DNA of 64,000 nucleotides from Campylobacteraceae bacterium (GTDB taxonomy: Bacteria; Campylobacterota; Campylobacteria; Campylobacterales; Arcobacteraceae): assembly GCA_013215945.1 (NCBI GenBank), contig JABSOM010000007.1:62001-126000 (forward strand), written 5' to 3'. The notes beneath the pieces are model-generated. The model made no database searches. It worked only from the letters and a program-made list of their open reading frames with translations, and was not told where the DNA came from. Shown here in pieces: positions 7,776 through 15,323 of the stretch. The stretch's first letter is position 1. The number at the start of each line of letters is the position of its first letter. Made by a program: the position numbers and the translations under genes.

Positions 7776-9653
7776 CTAGTGATCGTGTGCTTCACCTACA
7801 CCTGAAGGAATTCTAATACTCTCAACTAAGTCTTGAATATGTTGAGGAGGAGGAGGAGTAGATCTTGAAACAACAAATGCTACAACAAGGTGTAAAATTG
7901 TTCCAATTGTTCCAATTCCTGAAGGAGCAATACCAAATAAGTAATCTGCTTTGTCTCCACCTAAGAATACGAAATAAACAATATATCCAAAAGTAAAAAT
8001 TAAACCAGTTAAAATACCAGCAATCGCACCTTCTTTATTCATTCGTTTATCAAATACACCAAGGATAATTGTTGGGAAGAATGCTGCTGCTGCTAAACCA
8101 AACGCAAACGCAACAACTTGTGCAACAAAACCTGGAGGATTTATTCCTAGATAACCTGCAACACCAATAGCAGCTACTGCTGATAATCTAGCCCACATTA
8201 ACTCTGATTTTTCACTCATTGTAGTTTTACCAGTTTTTTTATCTTTAAAGATAACTTGACCAAGTAAATCATGAGAGATAGCAGATGCAATAACAAGTAA
8301 TAAACCTGCTGCTGTAGATAAAGCTGCTGCTAATCCACCAGCTGCAATAAACGCAATAACCCAGTTAGGTAAGTTGGCAATTTCAGGATTCGCTAATACC
8401 ATGATATCTCTATCAACGTATAACTCATTTTGAATTTTTCCACTATTGTTAGCAGCTGCACCATTAGTAGTTAATCTATGCCCATCTTCAGCAACTTTTG
8501 TACCGTCGTATTGTGGTTTACCTTTAGCGCCTTCAAATGCAGCACCCTTAGAGTATTGAATTTTACCATCGCCATTAATATCAGTCCAAGCAATTAAACC
8601 AGCAGTTTCCCACGTTTTAAACCAAGCACCATTATTAGTAGTTCCATCAGTACGTTTTACTTCACCAGCAACAAAAGCTTTGTATTCAACATTTTGAACA
8701 TTTTTAATTAAGTTAATTCTTGAGAATGCAGCAACTGAAGAAATAGTTGTATACATAATTGCAATAAATACTAATGCCCAACCAGCAGATATTCTAGCAT
8801 CTTGAACAGTAGGTACTGTAAAGAATCTAACAATAACGTGAGGTAAACCAGCAGTTCCTAACATAAGAGCTGTAGTTAATAAGAACATATTTTTAATACT
8901 TCCTGGCTCAGTATAAGCTTGGAATCCTAAATCCGTAACAGCAGCATCAAGTGCGTGCAGTAAGAATGTACCTTCTGGAATCATTTTAACACCATCTGAG
9001 AATTCAAAAGTTGTTTGAGCAAAAAGACCCATTTGAGGAATAAATGTATCAGTAACTTGTAATGAGATGAAAATTGCAGGAATCATGTATGCAAAAATCA
9101 TTACAACATATTGAGCAACTTGTGTATATGTAATACCCTTCATTCCACCTAAAACAGAATAAAAGAATACAATACCCATACCAATGAATACACCAGTATT
9201 TACATCAACTTGTAAGAATCTTGAGAAAACTATCCCAACCCCTCTCATTTGACCTGCAACATAAGTAAACGAAATAAAGATAACTGCAACAACTGCAACA
9301 GTTCTAGCAACATCTGAATAATATCTATCACCAACAAAGTCAGGAACAGTAAATTTACCAAATTTTCTTAAATAAGGAGCTAAAAGCATAGCTAGTAGAA
9401 CGTATCCACCAGTCCAACCCATTAAATAAGCTCCACCAAAACTTCCTTTAAAAGAAATAATACCAGCTAATGAGATAAATGACGCAGCACTCATCCAATC
9501 CGCAGCAGTAGCCATACCATTAGCTACAGGATGAACTCCACCACCAGCTACATAAAACTCTTTAGTTGAGCCAGCTCTTGCCCATAAAGCAATTCCAATA
9601 TAAATTGCAAAAGACACACCTACAAATAGGTAGATTAAAGATTGTAATTCCAT
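7776..9653 (-). CDS. Sodium:solute symporter, large subunit (acetate permease type)
   Basis: This 625-residue integral membrane protein of the SSS family (VC_2705 / ActP-like subgroup) has about 13 hydrophobic segments and the typical core ADWMSAASFISLAG. It is encoded directly after a DUF4212 small subunit, the hallmark pairing of this subgroup. Likely cargo is acetate or a similar short carboxylate driven by sodium; this is inferred from family and from the nearby ackA-pta. A ~110-residue hydrophilic insert (about 312-425) holds DINGDGKIQYSK (358-369), resembling an EF-hand/dockerin calcium loop but with Lys at position 12. Confidence 0.88.
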   Translation of the reverse strand: MELQSLIYLFVGVSFAIYIGIALWARAGSTKEFYVAGGGVHPVANGMATAADWMSAASFISLAGIISFKGSFGGAYLMGWTGGYVLLAMLLAPYLRKFGKFTVPDFVGDRYYSDVARTVAVVAVIFISFTYVAGQMRGVGIVFSRFLQVDVNTGVFIGMGIVFFYSVLGGMKGITYTQVAQYVVMIFAYMIPAIFISLQVTDTFIPQMGLFAQTTFEFSDGVKMIPEGTFLLHALDAAVTDLGFQAYTEPGSIKNMFLLTTALMLGTAGLPHVIVRFFTVPTVQDARISAGWALVFIAIMYTTISSVAAFSRINLIKNVQNVEYKAFVAGEVKRTDGTTNNGAWFKTWETAGLIAWTDINGDGKIQYSKGAAFEGAKGKPQYDGTKVAEDGHRLTTNGAAANNSGKIQNELYVDRDIMVLANPEIANLPNWVIAFIAAGGLAAALSTAAGLLLVIASAISHDLLGQVIFKDKKTGKTTMSEKSELMWARLSAVAAIGVAGYLGINPPGFVAQVVAFAFGLAAAAFFPTIILGVFDKRMNKEGAIAGILTGLIFTFGYIVYFVFLGGDKADYLFGIAPSGIGTIGTILHLVVAFVVSRSTPPPPQHIQDLVESIRIPSGVGEAHDH

Positions 9654-9662
9654 TCGTTTCTC

Positions 9663-9917
9663 CTATTCACTAACGCCATATTTTTCATCAATTGCTTTCA
9701 TTTTGCTTACATAAACAAAAATTAACACTACGAAAAAGTAAATTGCACCTTGTTGTGCAAACCAAAATCCTAACTTAACACCAGATATTTCTATCGTGTT
9801 TAGTTCATTAATAAATAAGATACCACAACCAAATGATACAATAAACCATACCACTAATAATTTTAAGATCATTGAAATGTTTTCTTTCCAATAAGCTTGA
9901 GCTTTTTCTGGACTCAT
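9663..9917 (-). CDS. DUF4212 symporter small subunit
   Basis: This 84-residue protein has two membrane-spanning segments (about 16-36 and 52-72) and the family-typical start AQAYWKENISMILKLL. DUF4212 proteins accompany VC_2705-type sodium:solute symporters, and here the gene ends 9 bases before the symporter ATG. It is probably an accessory subunit. It is the first gene of the transport operon, and its upstream region contains a 9-base inverted repeat that could be an operator. It is also known as a homologue of YjcH-like partners of ActP, although it is not the same family. Confidence 0.85.
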   Translation of the reverse strand: MSPEKAQAYWKENISMILKLLVVWFIVSFGCGILFINELNTIEISGVKLGFWFAQQGAIYFFVVLIFVYVSKMKAIDEKYGVSE

Positions 9918-9936
9918 AGATTCTCCTTAATGATTT

Positions 9937-9972
9937 TTACTTAAACTCATTCCTAAGACAGGATTTAAGTAA
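9937..9972. promoter_or_regulatory. Candidate operator upstream of the symporter operon
   Basis: TTACTTAAA (9937-9945) and TTTAAGTAA (9964-9972) form perfect 9-base inverted arms with an 18-base spacer that itself contains CCT..AGG. The site lies 20-55 bases upstream of the DUF4212 start and faces the response-regulator gene. Binding by that regulator is a guess. Confidence 0.35.
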
Positions 9973-10086
9973 TTAACAGTGTTAGTATAATAGGTAAAAA
10001 TAGCAAAAGGATAGCAATGGTAAAACATTTGAAAAGAATTCTAAAATTTAGATTGAATTAAGATTTAATGTCGATATTATGGGATG

Positions 10087-10749
10087 TCATGCAGAGTAAA
10101 ATCTATTTATTTTATAACCAAGTCCTCTTATATTTGTAATAAAGTCTTCTTTTAATGCTTTTTTCAAACGAGATATTTCAGCTCTAATTGTGGGATTATC
10201 TATGTCTTCTGCATTCCATACATCTAATCGAAAACGTTCAAAGTCCACAATCATATTGATATTAAGAGCTAATATATGAATAATATCCAGCTGTTTTCTC
10301 GTTAATCCTTGGGGCTCTTTGTTAAAAAATAACGTTTTTTTGTCTTTTGAATAAGAATAGTTTTCAGAAAATTTAATGTGAGTAGTAACACTTTGATCTT
10401 TTTTAAGTATTTGATTTATTTTAATTCCAAGCTCTTCTAGGTGAAAGGGTTTTTTTAAATATTCTCTGCAGCCTAAATCATAAGCACGTGTAATGTCTTC
10501 TATATCAATAAGCGCAGATATATAAATAGTAGGTATAAAAAGTTTTCTTGCATTTAATTCATTAAGAATTTCGAAACCATCTTTTTTTGGGATATTTATA
10601 TCTAATATTAGTAAATCAAAAGAATTGTCAACTTCATCAAGTACACTTTGTCCATCCACGTAAGTTTCAACCAAATGTCCAATTTTTTTTAAGTATTCAT
10701 TTATCGCATTATTGAGCATTAACTCATCTTCAAGTAGCAGTATTTTCAT
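10087..10749 (-). CDS. OmpR-family response regulator
   Basis: This 220-residue DNA-binding response regulator has a receiver domain at about 1-118, with the phospho-acceptor Asp in LLILDINIPKKDG and the conserved Lys in YLKKPFHLEEL. A winged-helix domain with the family-typical ending ITNIRGLGYKIN follows. It overlaps the 3' end of the partner histidine kinase by 20 bases, counting from its chosen ATG. Position next to the symporter operon suggests that it controls uptake of the sensed substrate. Confidence 0.92.
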   Translation of the reverse strand: MKILLLEDELMLNNAINEYLKKIGHLVETYVDGQSVLDEVDNSFDLLILDINIPKKDGFEILNELNARKLFIPTIYISALIDIEDITRAYDLGCREYLKKPFHLEELGIKINQILKKDQSVTTHIKFSENYSYSKDKKTLFFNKEPQGLTRKQLDIIHILALNINMIVDFERFRLDVWNAEDIDNPTIRAEISRLKKALKEDFITNIRGLGYKINRFYSA

Positions 10750-12313
10750 CTATTTTAAACCTATATGAGAATTTTGTTTCAGTTGTATTAGAATTTAGTT
10801 TTATAATAACATTATTTTTATCACAGATTTCTTTTACAATCTTTAATCCCAGTCCAAATCCGCCTCTATTCGAATTTTCTCTATAAAAATCATCAAATAT
10901 TTTATTTTCTTCTTCGATTTTTTGTGAATTGGTAATGACTTCAAAAATAATATAGTCTTCTTGATCGTAGTGCAGATTAATTTTAATTTTAGAGTTTGCA
11001 TGAGAATATTTAATAGCATTTGAAATATTATTATCTATGACTCTCTCTAAAGAGGTTTTATTAAAGCGTATATGAATATCTTCTTCTTTCTTTAAGAGAT
11101 AAGATAAGGAGTTTGATTTGGCAATTTCATCAAAAAAATTAAGTCTTGCATCAAGTATCTCTGAAAAATTTAGAATACTTTTTTTGTATTCAACTCTGTC
11201 TTTTTTAATCATATAAGACAAATCATCATATATATTTTGTATTATTTTAATTCCATTTTGTATATTTGTTAAATACTTATTGTCTATTTCATGAATCTTG
11301 CACAGATCTATATTTGTTTGTATGATTGAAAGAGGGGTATTGATTTCATGAACGGAATGTTTTAAAAATTGTTTTTGTGATTCTATAAGATTGGTTAATT
11401 CATGGGTTTGTTTATCCACTTTTATTTGAAGATGTTTGTTTAAATCTTCAAGAACATGGGTTTTAACTTTGATATTATTCATTGCATTATTGGCGTAGTT
11501 TGCAATAATTTTGAATTCTCCAAGAATTAATCTGTTTTGATTTATTGGATTATCCGATTTTTCTGCTTCTTCAAAATAAACACCAATTTCTTTTACATCA
11601 TTTACAATTAATAAAGTAGCATTTTTATATAAAAATATGGAATATAAAACTATCATTATGGTTAGAGATAAAATTTGAAAAATATAATTGGAAATTCTCT
11701 TATCATATTCATATTGTTTTATTTTGATTTGTTTTTTTACGTCATCCAGATATAAACCACTTCCTATAGTCCAATTCCAATCATTGTAGGCCAGCGCATA
11801 AGAAACAATAGGGGCATTTTCATTGATCTCTTTTTTGTACCAGGTATATCTTATATAACCGCCGTCTTCTTCTTGTGAAATATCAATTAAGTCTTTTACT
11901 ACATTTTTACCATAAATATCAATCTGATCATAAAAATTCTTATTTTGATTCTCTTTTGAGGATGGATAATAAATAGCTTTTCCTACAAAGTTGTAAATAA
12001 ATATATTGTCATTAATATCTTTGTTTTTTCTCATTTTATCAATAGCTTTTAATATATCTTCTTGAATTTCTTTTTCAGGTTTTATAATTTTAAAACGTTT
12101 ATGATAATAAGAAATAAAAGAGATAATTTTATCCAGATCACTTTTGATAAGTTCTTTTTGTTTATTGGTGTAATCAACTTCTAATGTATCAATCTTGTGT
12201 TGAAATTCATCAAAGGTATTGTCAATAATAATATAAGTAAAAGAAGAGATAAGTATTATAATAAATACTATACTTGATAAAATAAGATGGTAGATGGATT
12301 TTACTTGTATCAT
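10730..12313 (-). CDS. Cache-domain sensor histidine kinase
   Basis: This 527-residue membrane kinase has a transmembrane segment at about 9-30 and a periplasmic single Cache (sCache_2-like) domain to about 205, ending with the typical W-T-I-G-S-G-L-Y-L-D-D stretch at 181-191. A second membrane segment lies at about 210-228. The dimerisation H-box HEINTPLS follows (His322), then a HATPase domain with NRGGFGLGLKIVKEIC. sCache_2 domains commonly bind small carboxylates such as acetate, propionate or pyruvate. Together with the adjacent symporter this suggests a short-chain acid sensor, although the ligand is not readable from the sequence. It is cotranscribed with the response regulator. Confidence 0.9.
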   Translation of the reverse strand: MIQVKSIYHLILSSIVFIIILISSFTYIIIDNTFDEFQHKIDTLEVDYTNKQKELIKSDLDKIISFISYYHKRFKIIKPEKEIQEDILKAIDKMRKNKDINDNIFIYNFVGKAIYYPSSKENQNKNFYDQIDIYGKNVVKDLIDISQEEDGGYIRYTWYKKEINENAPIVSYALAYNDWNWTIGSGLYLDDVKKQIKIKQYEYDKRISNYIFQILSLTIMIVLYSIFLYKNATLLIVNDVKEIGVYFEEAEKSDNPINQNRLILGEFKIIANYANNAMNNIKVKTHVLEDLNKHLQIKVDKQTHELTNLIESQKQFLKHSVHEINTPLSIIQTNIDLCKIHEIDNKYLTNIQNGIKIIQNIYDDLSYMIKKDRVEYKKSILNFSEILDARLNFFDEIAKSNSLSYLLKKEEDIHIRFNKTSLERVIDNNISNAIKYSHANSKIKINLHYDQEDYIIFEVITNSQKIEEENKIFDDFYRENSNRGGFGLGLKIVKEICDKNNVIIKLNSNTTETKFSYRFKIDENTAT

Positions 12314-12452
12314 ATAAGACCTTTTTATTATGCAAAAGAATAACTGTTTTTTAGTTAAAGCAAAATTGTGAAAAGTATTAAAAAGTTTAATCTGTTATGA
12401 ATGTGTAAAAATAGGAGTTCAGTAATTATAAGGAGATCAATAATAATAAAAG

Positions 12453-12529
12453 TGGCGCGGTTGAAGGGACTCGAACCCTCGACCTCCTGCGTGACAGGCA
12501 GGCGTTCTAACCAACTAAACTACAACCGC
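12453..12529 (-). tRNA. tRNA-Asp (GTC)
   Basis: The cloverleaf folds on the minus strand: acceptor GCGGTTG/CAACCGC, anticodon arm CCTGC-CTGTCAC-GCAGG giving GTC, T-loop TTCGAGT, and an encoded CCA. Confidence 0.95.
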
Positions 12530-12530
12530 A

Positions 12531-12735
12531 CTTTATAAATAATGAATCTAAGATTCATAAGTCACTGTAAACTATTTACATTTAAAACTTAATCTATGCT
12601 ACTGCATAATATGATTAAATCATATAGATAATTTGAATTAAAATAGTATCTAAAAAACCTTATGAAAACATAAAATATTTATTAATACTGTGAATAATAT
12701 AAAAATTAAACAAACTCTTGTTAAATTTTTAATAA
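12531..12735. other. AT-rich spacer between tRNA-Asp and tRNA-Val
   Basis: About 205 bases with no supported coding sequence. It separates tRNA-Asp from the tight Val-Glu-Lys group. I see no clear terminator or promoter in it. Confidence 0.5.
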
Positions 12736-12811
12736 TGGTAGTCGATAGAAGACTCGAACTTCTGACGTCTACCTTGTAAGGGTAGCGCTCTACCAACTGA
12801 GCTAATCGACC
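12736..12811 (-). tRNA. tRNA-Val (TAC)
   Basis: Minus-strand cloverleaf with acceptor GGTCGAT/ATCGACT (one G-U pair), anticodon arm CTACC-CTTACAA-GGTAG giving TAC, T-loop TTCGAGT, and an encoded CCA. Confidence 0.95.
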
Positions 12812-12853
12812 ACTGTGGATATTTTATATCATCCCTGATAATAAGTTTGTAAA

Positions 12854-12928
12854 TGGTGATCCCTAGGAGATTCGAACTCCTATGGTTGGAATGAAAATCC
12901 AAAATCCTAACCATTAGATGAAGGGACC
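12854..12928 (-). tRNA. tRNA-Glu (TTC)
   Basis: Minus-strand cloverleaf with acceptor GGTCCCT/AGGGATC, an anticodon loop containing TTTTCAT that gives TTC, T-loop TTCGAAT, and an encoded CCA. Confidence 0.95.
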
Positions 12929-12940
12929 TAAAACTTATAT

Positions 12941-13016
12941 TGGTGACCCGTGATGGATTCGAACCATCGGCCACTTCCTTAAAAGGGAAATGCTCTACCA
13001 GCTGAGCTAACGGGTC
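12941..13016 (-). tRNA. tRNA-Lys (TTT)
   Basis: Minus-strand cloverleaf with acceptor GACCCGT/ACGGGTC, anticodon arm TTTCC-CTTTTAA-GGAAG giving TTT, T-loop TTCGAAT, and an encoded CCA. It is the first gene of the Lys-Glu-Val-Asp series. Confidence 0.95.
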
Positions 13017-13066
13017 CTATTTAAGAAGGTGTCTTAAATTGGAGTGGAATTATATGCAAAAAATAA

Positions 13067-13573
13067 TCATTTGTCAACGGTTTTTTGAAGAAAATTCAAA
13101 ATTTCTTTTAGTGCTGTTTTTGCGGCTTGTATTTGCACCTCATTTCTTTGGCCAGAAAAGTGATATTTTTTTACATTTTTATGCTCATCAGGCCCTATGA
13201 AACCAATGATTACTGTACCTACTGGTTTGAGTTCTGAACCACCATTTGGACCTGCAATTCCTGAAGTGGCAAGTGCATAATTTGCGTCAAATTTTTCTTT
13301 AACGTTGCTTAACATCTCATTCACAACTTCAATACTAACTGCTCCATGCTTTTGAAGTGTTTTTTTTGATACATTTAATTCTTTGTGTTTAATGTCATTT
13401 GAGTAAGTTACAATGCCTCCATTGAAGATTTCTGATGAACCAGAGACTTGTGTTATTAAATAAGAAATTAGCCCTCCTGTGCATGATTCTGCACAAGTAA
13501 TACTTGCTTTTTTTTTCTTGAGTAGGGTTTGAAGCTTTTTCATATCAGTGTCATTAAATATTGAATCATACAT
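13067..13573 (-). CDS. pncC: CinA C-terminal domain / nicotinamide-nucleotide amidase
   Basis: This 168-residue stand-alone CinA-C (PncC) protein deamidates nicotinamide mononucleotide in NAD salvage. Family motifs are CAESCTGGLISYLIT near the N-terminus, GGIVTYSN and ATSGIAGPNGG (glycine-rich active-site loop). The N-terminal molybdopterin-like CinA domain is absent, as in many proteobacteria. An AAAGG ribosome-binding site sits 8 bases before the ATG at 13573, although a start at 13543 (MKKLQ) is possible. It is transcribed towards the tRNA cluster. Confidence 0.88.
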   Translation of the reverse strand: MYDSIFNDTDMKKLQTLLKKKKASITCAESCTGGLISYLITQVSGSSEIFNGGIVTYSNDIKHKELNVSKKTLQKHGAVSIEVVNEMLSNVKEKFDANYALATSGIAGPNGGSELKPVGTVIIGFIGPDEHKNVKKYHFSGQRNEVQIQAAKTALKEILNFLQKTVDK

Positions 13574-13647
13574 AAGGGTACCTTTATTGTTTTGTGATGT
13601 TTATACTAGAGTAAATGAACTTAAGAGTGGAATAGCTTGTTGCAGTA

Positions 13648-13683
13648 GAAAAAACTATAATAAGATTTTACTCTTATTATAGT
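13648..13683 (-). terminator. Intrinsic terminator of mqo
   Basis: The 12-base stem ACTATAATAAGA/TCTTATTATAGT over a 6-base loop is followed by TTTTTT on the minus strand, starting ~10 bases past the mqo stop codon. Confidence 0.88.
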
Positions 13684-13692
13684 GCTTATGTT

Positions 13693-15051
13693 TTAATCAG
13701 TTAAATCAGCTAAGAATGCATCTTCATTATAGTTGAGATTTAAATGCTCAACAATTACTTTTAAATCTCGCTCAGCATTTCCTAAACAAGATGTTGCACC
13801 AGGACTTGGCGTCATATTGAAAATTAATCCATTACCAGGGTTAATGGATGCTTCTCCTAACATAAGTTTTTGTTTTTCTTTATCAAGAACTTGTGGTCGT
13901 ACGCCTCCAAAACCTTTTGCATATTCAATATCATCAGTAGTTAAAGAAGGAACAATCTTTCTTGCATCTTGTACAAATAATCTTTTATTAATAAAAGGCA
14001 CTTCAAATAAGAAGTTTTTAAATACATAGTTTCTTATATCTGAGTCTTTTAATAAGTCCCAGAAAATTTTTACAATGTTTCCATCAAAATTTAACGTTTT
14101 CCAGAAATCCATATACGTACCTGGTTTAAATCGTTCTAGTTTTGGCATCATTAAAGCAGTAGGTCCAAAACGCGTTTTCCCATTAGCTAAAATATCAGGA
14201 TCACCATGTAATGCAGCAAACGGCAATTTGTCATTTTGTACCATATATACTTTACCATTTAAAAACTCACCAGAAGTCATATAAAAACTTCCAGCCATAG
14301 GTAAACAACCCATATGTTTTCCATAACCCATTTTGTGAGCTATAAACAATGAGTGTGCTCCTGCATTTACAATCACAAAATTAGCAGAATATTCTTCACC
14401 ATTTTCTGTTGTAACATCAAATGTTTTATCATCGTTTTCAATTATGTCTTTAATTTGTGAATTAAAATAAACATCACTAGGAATATCAGATGCTTTAGTA
14501 CCTTGTTTAACCAAAGCTTTTGTCATTTCTCCAAAATCAACTGTTGTATACTGATCTTTTGCACCCATTGCAACAATATTTTCAGGTCGTTCAATTGTTT
14601 GTTCTTTATCTGCCCAAACAAGTTTTGGTTCTAATTCTTTTAGTTTCTCTTTATCCCATAGTTCTAGGTATGGAAATAATTCTTTAAATTCATGATATCT
14701 TTTTGTAATAAAAGCAACTTCTTCATCTCCAACACCTAAAGCCATTTTTTGATGAGAAAACATAATTTTATTTTCAAGTTCATATTGAAGACAAAATTTT
14801 TCAATCATTTTTGCTGATCTTTTAGTTGCATGTGCTTTATCTAGAGTATAGTTTGTTTCTATATCACCCACATGTATAGTTTGTGAATTACTAGTACCTT
14901 TTGTATTTAAAGTAGCTAAATCTTCGTATTTTTCCAGTATACATATACTTTTTACATCAGTATATTTAGCTAATTCATAAAAAATTGCAGCTCCTGAGAT
15001 ACCGCCTCCGACAATTATTACATCATAATGTTTTTTATTCATCTGTTCCAT
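13693..15051 (-). CDS. mqo: Malate:quinone oxidoreductase
   Basis: This 452-residue FAD enzyme has the N-terminal dinucleotide fold YDVIIVGGGISGAAIFYEL and the Mqo-type segment NSQTIHVGDIETNYT. It oxidises malate to oxaloacetate at the membrane and passes electrons to menaquinone. The divergent, shorter Campylobacterota form (as in Helicobacter) fits better than the E. coli enzyme. A second in-frame ATG at 15042 has better ribosome-binding-site spacing than the one at 15051. A strong terminator follows. It lies divergent to ileS across a 272-base promoter region. Other FAD-dependent dehydrogenases cannot be fully excluded. Confidence 0.85.
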   Translation of the reverse strand: MEQMNKKHYDVIIVGGGISGAAIFYELAKYTDVKSICILEKYEDLATLNTKGTSNSQTIHVGDIETNYTLDKAHATKRSAKMIEKFCLQYELENKIMFSHQKMALGVGDEEVAFITKRYHEFKELFPYLELWDKEKLKELEPKLVWADKEQTIERPENIVAMGAKDQYTTVDFGEMTKALVKQGTKASDIPSDVYFNSQIKDIIENDDKTFDVTTENGEEYSANFVIVNAGAHSLFIAHKMGYGKHMGCLPMAGSFYMTSGEFLNGKVYMVQNDKLPFAALHGDPDILANGKTRFGPTALMMPKLERFKPGTYMDFWKTLNFDGNIVKIFWDLLKDSDIRNYVFKNFLFEVPFINKRLFVQDARKIVPSLTTDDIEYAKGFGGVRPQVLDKEKQKLMLGEASINPGNGLIFNMTPSPGATSCLGNAERDLKVIVEHLNLNYNEDAFLADLTD

Positions 15052-15222
15052 TCCCTATTATAAATATTAAACTTATAATATCAGAATATTTTAACTTATG
15101 AAGTAAAATAATAAAAATATATGTACATCATATGTTCCAAATGTCTCTTTTTCACACACTAATTTTACAAATAGGGCATATATGTATAGAAAAGAAACAA
15201 AAAAGTCATTTATGATTCATTG

Positions 15223-15259
15223 TCTTTCATAATGTACACTTCTTGTACATTATGAAAGA
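15223..15259. promoter_or_regulatory. Perfect 16-base palindrome between mqo and ileS
   Basis: TCTTTCATAATGTACA (15223-15238) and its exact complement (15244-15259) flank CTTCT. No T-run follows on either side and the neighbouring genes diverge, so it is unlikely to be a terminator. It ends ~22 bases upstream of the ileS promoter element and may be an operator serving either gene. Confidence 0.5.
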
Positions 15260-15280
15260 TAATCAGAAATTAACAATAAT

Positions 15281-15295
15281 TTAGATAAAATCACG
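15281..15295 (+). promoter_or_regulatory. ileS promoter (-10 region)
   Basis: TTAGATAAAATCACG ends 28 bases before the ileS ATG and is identical to the element upstream of rpsB. It matches a sigma-70 -10 region. No clear -35 is visible, as is common in Campylobacterota. Confidence 0.55.
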
Positions 15296-15323
15296 CATTT
15301 AAACCAGATACAAGGTCTTACAC

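Noticed and set aside
12729-12974. 81-codon frame across the tRNA genes
   Set aside because: It runs through tRNA-Val, tRNA-Glu and tRNA-Lys and only reflects their sequence.
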